From contig NZ_AUFV01000003.1 in the NCBI RefSeq assembly GCF_000426685.1, positions 434,001 to 498,000 on the forward strand: DNA of 64,000 nt, given 5' to 3'. Under the pieces are notes generated by a model. It had not been told where the DNA came from, did no database searches, and was given only the letters and a program-made list of their open reading frames with translations. Each line of letters opens with the position of its first letter. Positions within the stretch are counted from its first letter, which is position 1. A program made the translations under genes and the position numbers. Below, piece by piece: positions 57,053-64,000 of the stretch. This DNA is from Solimonas flava DSM 18980. GTDB taxonomy: Bacteria > Pseudomonadota > Gammaproteobacteria > Nevskiales > Nevskiaceae.

Positions 57053-58225
57053 ATGGACGATCAGGGCTTGCAGGATCTGGTGCGGGCGGCGGCGAGCCGC
57101 GTGCCGCTCGATGCCGCGGAACTGCTGCGCGGCGAACCGGCGGAGCGCGTGGAAGCGGTGCTCGAACGTCTGCCGCGACAGTTCGCGCGCGACGTGCAGA
57201 CGCATCTGCCGCCGGGCCTGCGTCCGGTCGAGACCGCGACCACCGCGCTCGAACTGCCCGGCACCGTCGCCGACCTGATGGAGCCGCTCGCCGCCGTGCT
57301 GCCGGAAAGCGCGACGGTGCAGGACGCGATCGAATTCCTGCGCGCCAGCCGCGATGCGCGCCAGATCACCTATCTCTACACCAGCGGCGCCGACGAGCGC
57401 CTCAGCGGCCTGGTCGTGATCCGCGATCTGCTGCTGTCGCGGCCGGACCAGACGCTGTCCGAGCTGATGCTGCCGTCGCCGTTCGCGTTCGCCGCGTCGA
57501 CGCCGGCCGGCGAGGCGATCAAGGCCGCGGTGCATCGCCACTATCCGGTCTATCCGGTCGTCGATGACGCCGGCCGCGTGCTCGGCACCTTGCGCGGCTG
57601 GCGGCTGTTCGAGCGGCAGGCGATCGAGATCACCGCGCAGTCCGGCCAGATGGTCGGCGTCGACAAGGAGGAGCGTGTCTACACCGGGCTGTGGCAGGCC
57701 TTCCGCATGCGCCACCCGTGGCTGCAGATCAACCTGCTGACGGCGTTCGTCGCCGGCTTCGTGGTTTCGCTGTTCGAGGGCACGATCTCGCAGATCGTCG
57801 CGCTCGCCGCCTTCCTGCCGATCCTCGCCGGGCAGAGCGGCAACACCGGCTGCCAGGCGCTGGCGATCACGCTGCGCGGCCTCACGCTCGGCGATCTGGC
57901 GCGCTATCCGGTGCGCCGCCTGATCGGCAAGGAGCTGCTGCTCGGTGCGCTCAACGGCGCTTTCACCGGCGCGGTCGCGGCGGCGGCGATGTGGTGGACG
58001 GCGGCGCACGGGCACAACCCGCAGGCGCCGATGCTGGCGCTGGTGATCTGGCTGGCGATGGTCGGCGCCTGCACGCTGTCCGGTCTGTTCGGGGTGATGG
58101 TGCCGCTGCTGCTGCGCCGCTGCGGCGCCGATCCGGTCACCGCTTCGAGCATCTTCCTGACTACCGGCACCGACATCGCCGGCATGGGCCTGATGCTGCT
58201 GCTCGCCAGCACATTGGTGCTTTGA
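57053..58225 (+). CDS. MgtE-type magnesium transporter
   Basis: A 390-residue protein with a short N-terminal helical domain (about 1-65), a pair of CBS domains (about 70-195: VADLMEPLAAVLPESATVQDAIEFL and YPVYPVVDDAGRVLGTLRGW) and about five membrane helices. The pore motif PILAGQSGNTGCQALAITLRG lies at about 258-278, and TTGTDIAGMGLMLLL closes the protein. It admits Mg2+ and the CBS domains sense it. The N-terminal domain is shorter than in the Thermus protein (usual length about 450). A CorA-type gene is also in this window. Confidence 0.92.
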   Translation: MDDQGLQDLVRAAASRVPLDAAELLRGEPAERVEAVLERLPRQFARDVQTHLPPGLRPVETATTALELPGTVADLMEPLAAVLPESATVQDAIEFLRASRDARQITYLYTSGADERLSGLVVIRDLLLSRPDQTLSELMLPSPFAFAASTPAGEAIKAAVHRHYPVYPVVDDAGRVLGTLRGWRLFERQAIEITAQSGQMVGVDKEERVYTGLWQAFRMRHPWLQINLLTAFVAGFVVSLFEGTISQIVALAAFLPILAGQSGNTGCQALAITLRGLTLGDLARYPVRRLIGKELLLGALNGAFTGAVAAAAMWWTAAHGHNPQAPMLALVIWLAMVGACTLSGLFGVMVPLLLRRCGADPVTASSIFLTTGTDIAGMGLMLLLASTLVL

Positions 58226-58350
58226 GCGGCGCCCCCCGAAGTGGGGAGGCCGGCCGCCGGCCCGGCGTAAAGATCGGGGAAAACCCGGTAGTAAAACGAC
58301 ACTGAGGAAATCTCAGGCGCCGCCGACGCGGCATTTTCCTGCGCGTGCCC

Positions 58351-58364
58351 GGCACCGTTGTTGC
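58351..58364 (+). promoter_or_regulatory. Candidate sigma-54 promoter of the M36 protease gene
   Basis: GGCAC-N5-TTGC lies at 58351-58364 with the required ten bases between the invariant GG and GC; only the base before GG differs from the consensus TGGCAC-N5-TTGC. Transcription would start near 58376, about 47 bases before the ATG. The leader then contains a hairpin (GACGGT / ACCGTC) just before the ribosome-binding site GGGGGC. No enhancer-binding protein gene is nearby. Confidence 0.5.
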
Positions 58365-58422
58365 TCAGATCAGACCCGGGAAATTCAGGATTCGACGGTC
58401 AGAACCGTCACGGGGGCTATTC

Positions 58423-61400
58423 ATGAAGCGGGTGATTCTGACGGGCGCGCTGCTGGGCGCGGCCGCGGCGGCGAGCGCGTCCGGCGGCCAGCCGGCCAAC
58501 TACGACGCCTTCTGGGCGCAGCAGCAGAAGACGGCGATCGCCGCGGCGCTGGCGGGCGGTGCGGCGACGGCCGACGCCGCCGCGCTCGGCGGCGCGAGCT
58601 TCGTCTGGGCCGCGCGCGACGCGCGTGCGCCGGTGGTCGGCAAGATCGGCAAGGCCGCGCGCAAGGCGCAGCTCGAAACCTTTGCCCGCCAGTATCTGCG
58701 CAAGGCCGCCGGCCGCCTGGCGCTGCCGGCCTCGAGCGTCGAGAGCGCGACGCTGCTCGACCTGCAGGACCGCGGCCACGGCCCGGTCGTCGCGCGCTTC
58801 GCGCAGCGCGTCGGCGGCATCGAGGTCTTCAACCGCCGCGTCAGCGTCATGCTCGACGCCAGCGGCCGGCCGGTCGCCGCGTCCGGCTACTTCGCCGCCA
58901 GCGCCGCCGTGAAGCAGGCTGGCGCCTTCGCCGGCAGCGGCGGCGCGCCGGCGGTCAGCGCCGCGCTGCGCCGGCTCGGCGTCAGCGTCGCCGGCAATGA
59001 CGTGCGCGCGACGCAGGCGCGCGGCGGCTATCAGTCCTACGCGCTCGACGTGGTGCCGGACGGCTTCGCGCTGAGCCGCGCGCCGCGCAGCAAGGCGGTC
59101 TACTACGCGCTCGCCGACCGCCTCGTGCCGGCCTACTACGTCGAGGTCTTCGGCCGCCGCGCCGGTGCGCCCGGCACGGTCGCCTGGTCCTTCGTGTTCG
59201 GCGAGGACGGCAGCACGCTGTTCGCCAAGGATCTGGTCGCCTACGAGGCGGCCCAGCCGTTCACCTATCGCGTGTTCGCCGACGCCGCCGGCATCCATCA
59301 GCCGTACGACGCGCCGCTCGGCAACGGCTATCTGCCGTTCCCGGGCCACGCGATCGACGAGGTCCTGCCGCGCGTCAGCGCGACGGCCAACGCCGTGACG
59401 CTGGTCAGCGGCCCGATCTCGACCGGCGATCCGTGGCTCGCCAACGACGCCACGACCACCACCGGCAACAACGCCGACGCCTTCCTCGATACCGGTCCGC
59501 AGCTGGGCCTGCCGCTGAACCTGCCGGACCCGATCGGCACCATCACCGGCGACGGCTACATCCCGGGCTCGGGCGATCTGCGCGTGGCGCTGAGCGGCGA
59601 GCGCAGCTTCGACTATCCGATCCACGCCGACGACGATCCGTCGACCGCGGACGCCAAGAACGCCGCCATCGTCAACCTGTTCTACATGAACAACTGGCTG
59701 CACGACTGGTGGTACGACCACGGCTTCGACGAGGCGTCCGGCAACGCGCAGAACGACAACTACGGCCGCGGCGGCGTCGACGGCGACGCGATTTCGGCGC
59801 AGGGCCAGGATTCGTCCGGACGCAACAACGCCAACATGGCGACGCCGGCCGACGGCAGCTCGCCGACGATGCAGATGTATCTGTTCGACGGTCCGCTGCG
59901 CGGCGAGGTCGCGATCACCGCGCCCGAGCCGTCGGCGCCGCTGAAGTTCACCGGCGCGAGCTTCGGTCCCAACACCTTCGACCTGAGCGGCGACGTCGTG
60001 CTCGCCGCCGATATCGTCGGCGAACCGACCGACGGCTGCGCCGGTACGCTGAGCCTGCCGATCACCGGCACCACGATCCCGGCGCCGCCGCAGCCCTCGC
60101 TGCTCGGCAAGATCGCGCTGATCGACCGCGGCAACTGCTCGTTCACGACCAAGGAGCAGTTCGCGACGCTGTCCGGCGCCAAGGCGATGATCGTCGTCAA
60201 CAACGGCGACGGCGATCCGATCACGATGGGCAACGCCGATCTGCCGATTCCGATCGGCCTGTCGACCGATCAGCTCTACCTGCTGCCGGCGGTGATGATC
60301 CGCAAGGACGACGGCCAGGCGATCAAGGACCGGCTCGCCGCCGGCCAGACCGTCGGCATGCATCTGCAGCGCGAGACCTCGATCGACTACGACGGCACGC
60401 TCGACGAGCTGGTGATCTCGCACGAGTACTTCCACCACGTCAGCAACCGCCTCGTCAACGACGGCTCCGGCCTGTCGAACACGCAGGGCGGCGGCATGGG
60501 CGAGGGCTGGAGCGACGTCGCCTCGCTGCTGCTCGCGGTGCGGTCGGAAGACCGCGAGGTGGCCGGCAACGAGCGCTACCAGGGCGCGTACCCGACCGGC
60601 TTCTACGTGATTCCGAGCTACTACTTCGGCATCCGTCGCGCGCCGTACTCGACGCAGATGACGGTCAATCCGCTGACCTTCAAGCACATCGAGACCGGCG
60701 TGGCGATCGAGGGTGCGCCGATTGCGTTCGGCGCCGACGGCGCCGACAACGCCGAGGTGCACAACGTCGGCGAGGTCTGGGCCAACATGCTGTGGGAGGT
60801 CTACGCGGCGCTGCTCAACCAGCACGATTTCGCCACCGCGCAGGCGCGGATGAAGGATTACGTGATCGCCGGCCTGAAGATGACGCCGTCGTCGCCGACC
60901 TTCACCGAAGCGCGCGACGGCGTGCTCGCCGCGGCGCTGGCGACCGACCCGGCCGACTACGCGCTGGCGGCGCGCGCGTTCGCCAAGCGCGGTCTCGGCC
61001 TGCACGCGGTCGCACCGGCGCGCAGCAGCACCGACAACGCCGGCGTCGTCGAAAGCTACGTGGCTTTCGCCGCGCCGGCGCCGACGCTGGTCGCCGGCAT
61101 CGGCGCCACCGCCGACGGTTTCGACGGCTGCGACGGCGACGGCATCCTCGATGCCGGCGAGTCGGCGCGCCTGAGCTTCGCGCTGTTCAACAACGGCGCG
61201 TACACGCCGGGCGAGACCGTCACCGCGACGGTCGGCAGCGACGCCGCCGGCCTGTCGCTCGGCGGCGGCAAGCTCAGCTTCGTGGCGCCGGCGATCGGTC
61301 AGAGCGCGTACGCGACGCTCGACGTCGCGCTCGCGCAGGGCGTCGCCTCGCCGCTGAAGATCGCGCTGACGCTGGCGCTCGACGCGCCGGCTTCGGCCGA

Positions 61401-62394
61401 TCCGGCCGTCGAATACCCGCCGGCGACGAGCCTCGAACTGCTCGCCAACTACGACATCGCCAGGACCGCCAACCACGACGACTTCGAATATCCGTCGATC
61501 GCGGCGTCCGGCTGGACGCGCGTCTCACAGGGCACGACCACGCAGTGGGAGATCGTCGACGACAACGACGAGCTCGGCAGCGGCCACGTCTGGTACGCGC
61601 CGGACCCGGAAACGGCGACCGACCTGTATCTGGTCACGCCGGCGTTCTCGGTGCCGGCCGGCGGCAGCTTCTCGGTGAGCTTCGACCACCATTACGACTT
61701 CGAGTCGCTGCTGCCGCTGCCGGTGATCGGCCTCGGCTACGACGGCGGCTTCGTCGAGGTCAGCGTCGACGACGGCGCGACCTGGACCGACGTCACCGAT
61801 TTCGGCGCGAGCTTTACGAAGAACGGCTACAGCGGCAAGGCGCAGGTCACCGGCCATCGCGGCTTCGTCAACAGCAACCGCGGCATGAAGACCTCGGTGC
61901 TCGACTTTGCCCAGCAGCTCGCCGGCAAGACCGCGCGGCTGCGCTTCCATGTCGCCAGCGACGAACTCAACGGCGGCTACGGCTGGGCGATCGACAATCT
62001 CGTGCTCACCGGCAACAGCGGCGCCGTGTTCAATGCCGTCAGCGCCGACGACGCGCAGTGCACGGTCACGCCGCCCGGCGGGACCACGGGCGGTACGACC
62101 ACGGGCGGCACCACGACCGGCGGCACGACCACAGGGGGCAGCACCACAGGGGGCAGCACCACGGGTGGGACCACGACCGGCGGCACAACCGGCGGCACGA
62201 CCACAGGTGGCACGACGACGGGTGGCACCACGACGGGTGGCACCACCGGCGGCACCGGCACCACCACGGGCGGCACCACCGGCGGTGTCTCGACCGGCGG
62301 CACGAGCGACGGCAACAACGGCGGTGCGATGCCGCTGTCGGTGCTGCTCGGACTGCTGGCCGCGGCGCTCGGCCGTCGTCGCGCGCGGCGCTGA
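58423..62394 (+). CDS. M36 (fungalysin-type) metallopeptidase with PA domain and GlyGly-CTERM tail
   Basis: A 1323-residue exoprotein. There is a signal peptide (residues 1-20), then a propeptide of the FTP/PepSY type (to about 300) and the M36 catalytic domain with the zinc motif HEYFHH (His667, Glu668, His671) and the third ligand Glu694 in GMGEGWSD. A PA domain is inserted at about 530-640 (GKIALIDRGNCSFTTKEQF), and beta domains follow (about 870-1215). A Gly/Thr-rich linker (about 1220-1297) ends in GGAMPLSVLLGLLAAALGRRRARR, the GlyGly-CTERM signal cut by rhombosortase in type II-secreting bacteria. HEYFHH differs from the usual HEYGHG of the family. The ATG at 58423 is the start. Confidence 0.93.
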   Translation: MKRVILTGALLGAAAAASASGGQPANYDAFWAQQQKTAIAAALAGGAATADAAALGGASFVWAARDARAPVVGKIGKAARKAQLETFARQYLRKAAGRLALPASSVESATLLDLQDRGHGPVVARFAQRVGGIEVFNRRVSVMLDASGRPVAASGYFAASAAVKQAGAFAGSGGAPAVSAALRRLGVSVAGNDVRATQARGGYQSYALDVVPDGFALSRAPRSKAVYYALADRLVPAYYVEVFGRRAGAPGTVAWSFVFGEDGSTLFAKDLVAYEAAQPFTYRVFADAAGIHQPYDAPLGNGYLPFPGHAIDEVLPRVSATANAVTLVSGPISTGDPWLANDATTTTGNNADAFLDTGPQLGLPLNLPDPIGTITGDGYIPGSGDLRVALSGERSFDYPIHADDDPSTADAKNAAIVNLFYMNNWLHDWWYDHGFDEASGNAQNDNYGRGGVDGDAISAQGQDSSGRNNANMATPADGSSPTMQMYLFDGPLRGEVAITAPEPSAPLKFTGASFGPNTFDLSGDVVLAADIVGEPTDGCAGTLSLPITGTTIPAPPQPSLLGKIALIDRGNCSFTTKEQFATLSGAKAMIVVNNGDGDPITMGNADLPIPIGLSTDQLYLLPAVMIRKDDGQAIKDRLAAGQTVGMHLQRETSIDYDGTLDELVISHEYFHHVSNRLVNDGSGLSNTQGGGMGEGWSDVASLLLAVRSEDREVAGNERYQGAYPTGFYVIPSYYFGIRRAPYSTQMTVNPLTFKHIETGVAIEGAPIAFGADGADNAEVHNVGEVWANMLWEVYAALLNQHDFATAQARMKDYVIAGLKMTPSSPTFTEARDGVLAAALATDPADYALAARAFAKRGLGLHAVAPARSSTDNAGVVESYVAFAAPAPTLVAGIGATADGFDGCDGDGILDAGESARLSFALFNNGAYTPGETVTATVGSDAAGLSLGGGKLSFVAPAIGQSAYATLDVALAQGVASPLKIALTLALDAPASADPAVEYPPATSLELLANYDIARTANHDDFEYPSIAASGWTRVSQGTTTQWEIVDDNDELGSGHVWYAPDPETATDLYLVTPAFSVPAGGSFSVSFDHHYDFESLLPLPVIGLGYDGGFVEVSVDDGATWTDVTDFGASFTKNGYSGKAQVTGHRGFVNSNRGMKTSVLDFAQQLAGKTARLRFHVASDELNGGYGWAIDNLVLTGNSGAVFNAVSADDAQCTVTPPGGTTGGTTTGGTTTGGTTTGGSTTGGSTTGGTTTGGTTGGTTTGGTTTGGTTTGGTTGGTGTTTGGTTGGVSTGGTSDGNNGGAMPLSVLLGLLAAALGRRRARR
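62078..62311 (+). repeat. Low-complexity Gly/Thr-coding repeat
   Basis: About 230 bases are made of variations on GGCACCACG and GGCGGCACG, coding for runs of Gly-Gly-Thr-Thr(-Thr). They form the linker before the sorting signal. Several exact copies (for example ACGGGTGGCACC twice in a row, near 62218-62242) allow slippage in multiples of three, so length variation would keep the frame. Confidence 0.85.
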
Positions 62395-62490
62395 GCGTGT
62401 CGTGGGCGGCGGCTGCGGTCGCCGCCCACGGTCGCACCCGCCGCCGCGTTACGGGGCGGACCCGACGTGGATGCGGCACAATGCCGCGAC

Positions 62491-62796
62491 ATGCGCGACC
62501 TCCCGATCTTTCCGCTGTCCGCCGCCGTGCTGCTGCTGGCCGCCTGTGCGACCGAGCCGGCGCCCCGCCAGCAGATCCTCGACGCCTTCAAGGCCGCCGA
62601 CGCCGATGGCGACGAGCAGCTGACGCCCGAGGAATTCGCCCACCTGCCGATGACTGGCGTGAAGTTCGAGGACGTCGATACCGACGGCAACGGTCGCATC
62701 ACCTACGCCGAGCTGCAGAGCTACCTGGTCTGGCGTCGCGTGCAGGCCGACGGCAACCGGCTGCCGGCGTCGGGACCGGCGCCGCACCCGCCCTGA
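62491..62796 (+). CDS. EF-hand lipoprotein (101 aa)
   Basis: A lipoprotein signal (MRDLPIFPLSAAVLLLAACA, Cys at 19) is followed by two EF-hand loops: DADGDEQLTPEEF (about 37-49) and DTDGNGRITYAEL (about 64-76). Each shows Asp at positions 1, 3 and 5 and Glu at 12 or nearby. It should bind calcium in the envelope. The ATG at 62491 was chosen over one at 62467 because it places the lipobox correctly. It lies downstream of the protease gene, which may be calcium-dependent. Confidence 0.86.
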   Translation: MRDLPIFPLSAAVLLLAACATEPAPRQQILDAFKAADADGDEQLTPEEFAHLPMTGVKFEDVDTDGNGRITYAELQSYLVWRRVQADGNRLPASGPAPHPP

Positions 62797-62809
62797 GGCG
62801 CGTACGGCG

Positions 62810-63547
62810 ATGACGGCCCTCGATCTGGCGATCGTGGTCGTCGGCTTCCTGACCGCGACGCTGTCCGGCGCGGCCGGGCTCGGCGGCGGCACGATCCTGA
62901 TCGGCGTCTTCTATGCGCTCGGCATGCCGCCGGCCGAGGCCGTGCCGCTGTTCGCCGCCGTGCAGTTCGTTGCCAACAGCTCGCGCACCGTCGCCTACGT
63001 GCGCGACGTCGAGTGGTCGGCGGCCGGCTGGTTCCTGCTCGCCGGCATCCCGGCGACGCTGCTGGTCGCGCCCTTCGTCGCCGGCGTCGACGGCAACATC
63101 GTCAAGCTGGTGCTCGCCGGCCTGATCCTCGCTTCGCTGGCGCCGCAGGCGCGCGCGCAGCCGCTGCCGGCGCGGCCGGCCTTCCTGATCGCCGGCTTTC
63201 TCAACGGCAGCGTCGGGCTGTTCGTCGGCGCCACCGGTCTGTTCGTCGGCCGCCTGTTTTTCCGGCCGGAGTGGCGCAAGGAAACGGTGATCGGCACGCT
63301 GGCGATGACGCAGATGCTCGGCCACGGCCTGCGCGTGCTCGCCTACGGTCTGGTCGGCTTCTCGGCGCTGGCCGCGCCGCAGCGTCTGGTGCCGCTGTGC
63401 CTGGCCGTCATCCTCGGCACGATCGTCGGCAAGCGCCTCAACGGCCGCATCAGCGAGCGCGGCTTCGCGCGCCTGTTCCGCGCCATCCTGGTGACGCTGT
63501 CGCTCAAACTGATCTGGGATGCCCTGAGAGGATACGGATGGATCTGA
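62810..63547 (+). CDS. TauE/SafE (TSUP) family membrane protein
   Basis: A 245-residue protein with about eight membrane segments. It shows the family's ATLSGAAGLGGGTILIGVFYALGMPPAEAVPLFAAVQFVANSSRT block (about 15-60), and the second copy GFLNGSVGLFVGATGLFVGRLFF (about 128-150). TSUP proteins export sulfite or organosulfonates; the substrate here is unknown. The gene for a hotdog thioesterase starts inside its last codons (10-base overlap). Confidence 0.9.
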   Translation: MTALDLAIVVVGFLTATLSGAAGLGGGTILIGVFYALGMPPAEAVPLFAAVQFVANSSRTVAYVRDVEWSAAGWFLLAGIPATLLVAPFVAGVDGNIVKLVLAGLILASLAPQARAQPLPARPAFLIAGFLNGSVGLFVGATGLFVGRLFFRPEWRKETVIGTLAMTQMLGHGLRVLAYGLVGFSALAAPQRLVPLCLAVILGTIVGKRLNGRISERGFARLFRAILVTLSLKLIWDALRGYGWI

Positions 63548-63957
63548 AGCTCGATGCCGCCGCGGTCGAGGCGCTGATTCGCGAGGGCCTGGTCGCCGCC
63601 GGTCGCGGCGGCCTGCGCGTCGACGAACTGCGTTCCGGTTACGCGCGCGTGCGCCTGCCGTTCGATGCGGCCATGCTGCGCCCCGGCGAGGTGATCTCGG
63701 GGCCGACGCTGTTCACGGCCGCCGACAGCGCGATGTATGCGCTGGTACTGGGCCACGTCGGCGCGCAGCTGATGGCGGTGACCAGCGACATCAACATCCG
63801 CTTCCTCGCCAAGGCCCGGCCCGGCGACGTGATCGGCGAGGCCAGCTTCCTCAAGCTCGGCCGTCGCCTCGCGGCGATGGAAGTGCGCCTGTCGACGGCC
63901 GCCGCGCCCGGCGTGACCGTCGCGCACGCCAGCGGTACCTACGCACTGCCGGGCTGA
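63538..63957 (+). CDS. PaaI-type hotdog thioesterase
   Basis: A 139-residue hotdog-fold protein: ARVRLPFDAAMLRPGEVISGPTLFTAADSAMYALVLGHVG (about 40-78) with the catalytic Asp of the helix, then MAVTSDINIRFLAKARPGDVIGEASFLKLGRRLAAMEVRL. It should hydrolyse acyl-CoA thioesters. It overlaps the TSUP gene and is probably cotranscribed. Confidence 0.9.
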   Translation: MDLKLDAAAVEALIREGLVAAGRGGLRVDELRSGYARVRLPFDAAMLRPGEVISGPTLFTAADSAMYALVLGHVGAQLMAVTSDINIRFLAKARPGDVIGEASFLKLGRRLAAMEVRLSTAAAPGVTVAHASGTYALPG

Positions 63958-64000
63958 ATGCCGGGCCATCCCCGTCAGGGTTTCCCGCACGCCTTATCAG
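63958..64000 (+). CDS. Possible start of a further gene (cut by window end)
   Basis: An ATG one base after the preceding stop opens a frame that stays open to the window end (MPGHPRQGFPHALS). Fourteen residues are too few to name it, and no ribosome-binding site other than GCCGGGC is present. The closeness to the thioesterase stop is the only support. Confidence 0.25.
   Translation, partial: MPGHPRQGFPHALS

Noticed and set aside
58226-58422. Possible riboswitch in the leader of the M36 gene
   Set aside because: Several short hairpins are present, but I could not match the conserved bases of c-di-GMP or other common riboswitch classes; a sigma-54 promoter explains the position better.
58417-61476. 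Open frame of 1019 codons on the minus strand opposite the M36 protease
   Set aside because: Arg/Val/Asp/Ala-rich shadow frame without any recognisable motif; the plus strand carries clear catalytic motifs.

Overview
The window is about 64 kb of very GC-rich, densely packed chromosomal DNA from a Gram-negative bacterium. Outer-membrane and periplasmic genes (FadL-type porin, lipoproteins with lipoboxes, MsrP/MsrQ, a GlyGly-CTERM exoprotein) and the gene orders ybbA/ybbP/tesA, rph-rdgB-hemW and msrPQ point to a gammaproteobacterium. A Nevskiales/Solimonadaceae or Xanthomonadales-like organism is my best guess from gene content and codon style; no rRNA or tRNA gene is present to test it.

Layout. 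1-1097: end of a Ku end-joining gene and a YCII-type protein. 1098-3418: an AT-richer block of four small minus-strand genes separated by attC-like imperfect palindromes, which looks like an integrase-less remnant of an integron cassette array, followed by a GC-rich stretch with no convincing gene. 3419-9727: two unknown exported proteins, an EamA transporter, an unknown lipoprotein and an ArsC-like protein. 9714-13971: a translationally coupled operon (FAD oxidoreductase, DUF1365, cyclopropane-fatty-acid synthase family, DUF1475, DUF2062) for membrane lipid modification. 14187-18020: a TesA-like esterase divergent from the YbbA/YbbP ABC system, their start codons overlapping on opposite strands. 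18175-25362: central metabolism and housekeeping (malate dehydrogenase, citrate synthase, malic enzyme, L31 type B, CorA, RDD and CPXCG proteins). 25451-30369: hemW, a tandem array of 125-bp REP-like repeats that has run into the hemW 5' end, a GNAT-RdgB fusion gene, rph, msrQ and msrP. 30484-38054: SufE, QmcA/NfeD pair, haemolysin III, PPK2, an antiporter and small oxidoreductases. 38145-44704: a FadL-type porin divergent from a two-domain fatty acyl-CoA reductase (fatty alcohol / wax ester synthesis), then a CocE-type hydrolase. 44773-46932: DAHP synthase and a DUF3187 protein. 46933-47626: a geneless stretch with an eight-copy heptanucleotide repeat inside a 14-bp inverted repeat. 47627-54073: a complete alternative N-type ATPase operon (atpDCQRBEFAG). 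54077-64000: pirin and LysR regulator, GST, an MgtE-type transporter, a large M36 metallopeptidase with a GlyGly-CTERM sorting tail and a candidate sigma-54 promoter, an EF-hand lipoprotein, a TSUP transporter and a PaaI-type thioesterase.

The most unusual items are the in-frame GNAT-RdgB fusion, the repeat array that supplies the apparent N-terminus of HemW, the cassette-like block, the fatty acyl-CoA reductase locus, and the second ATPase operon. I saw no wholly new multi-gene system that the sequence alone can prove. The pair of unknown exported proteins at 3419-6866 is the least explained protein-coding segment.
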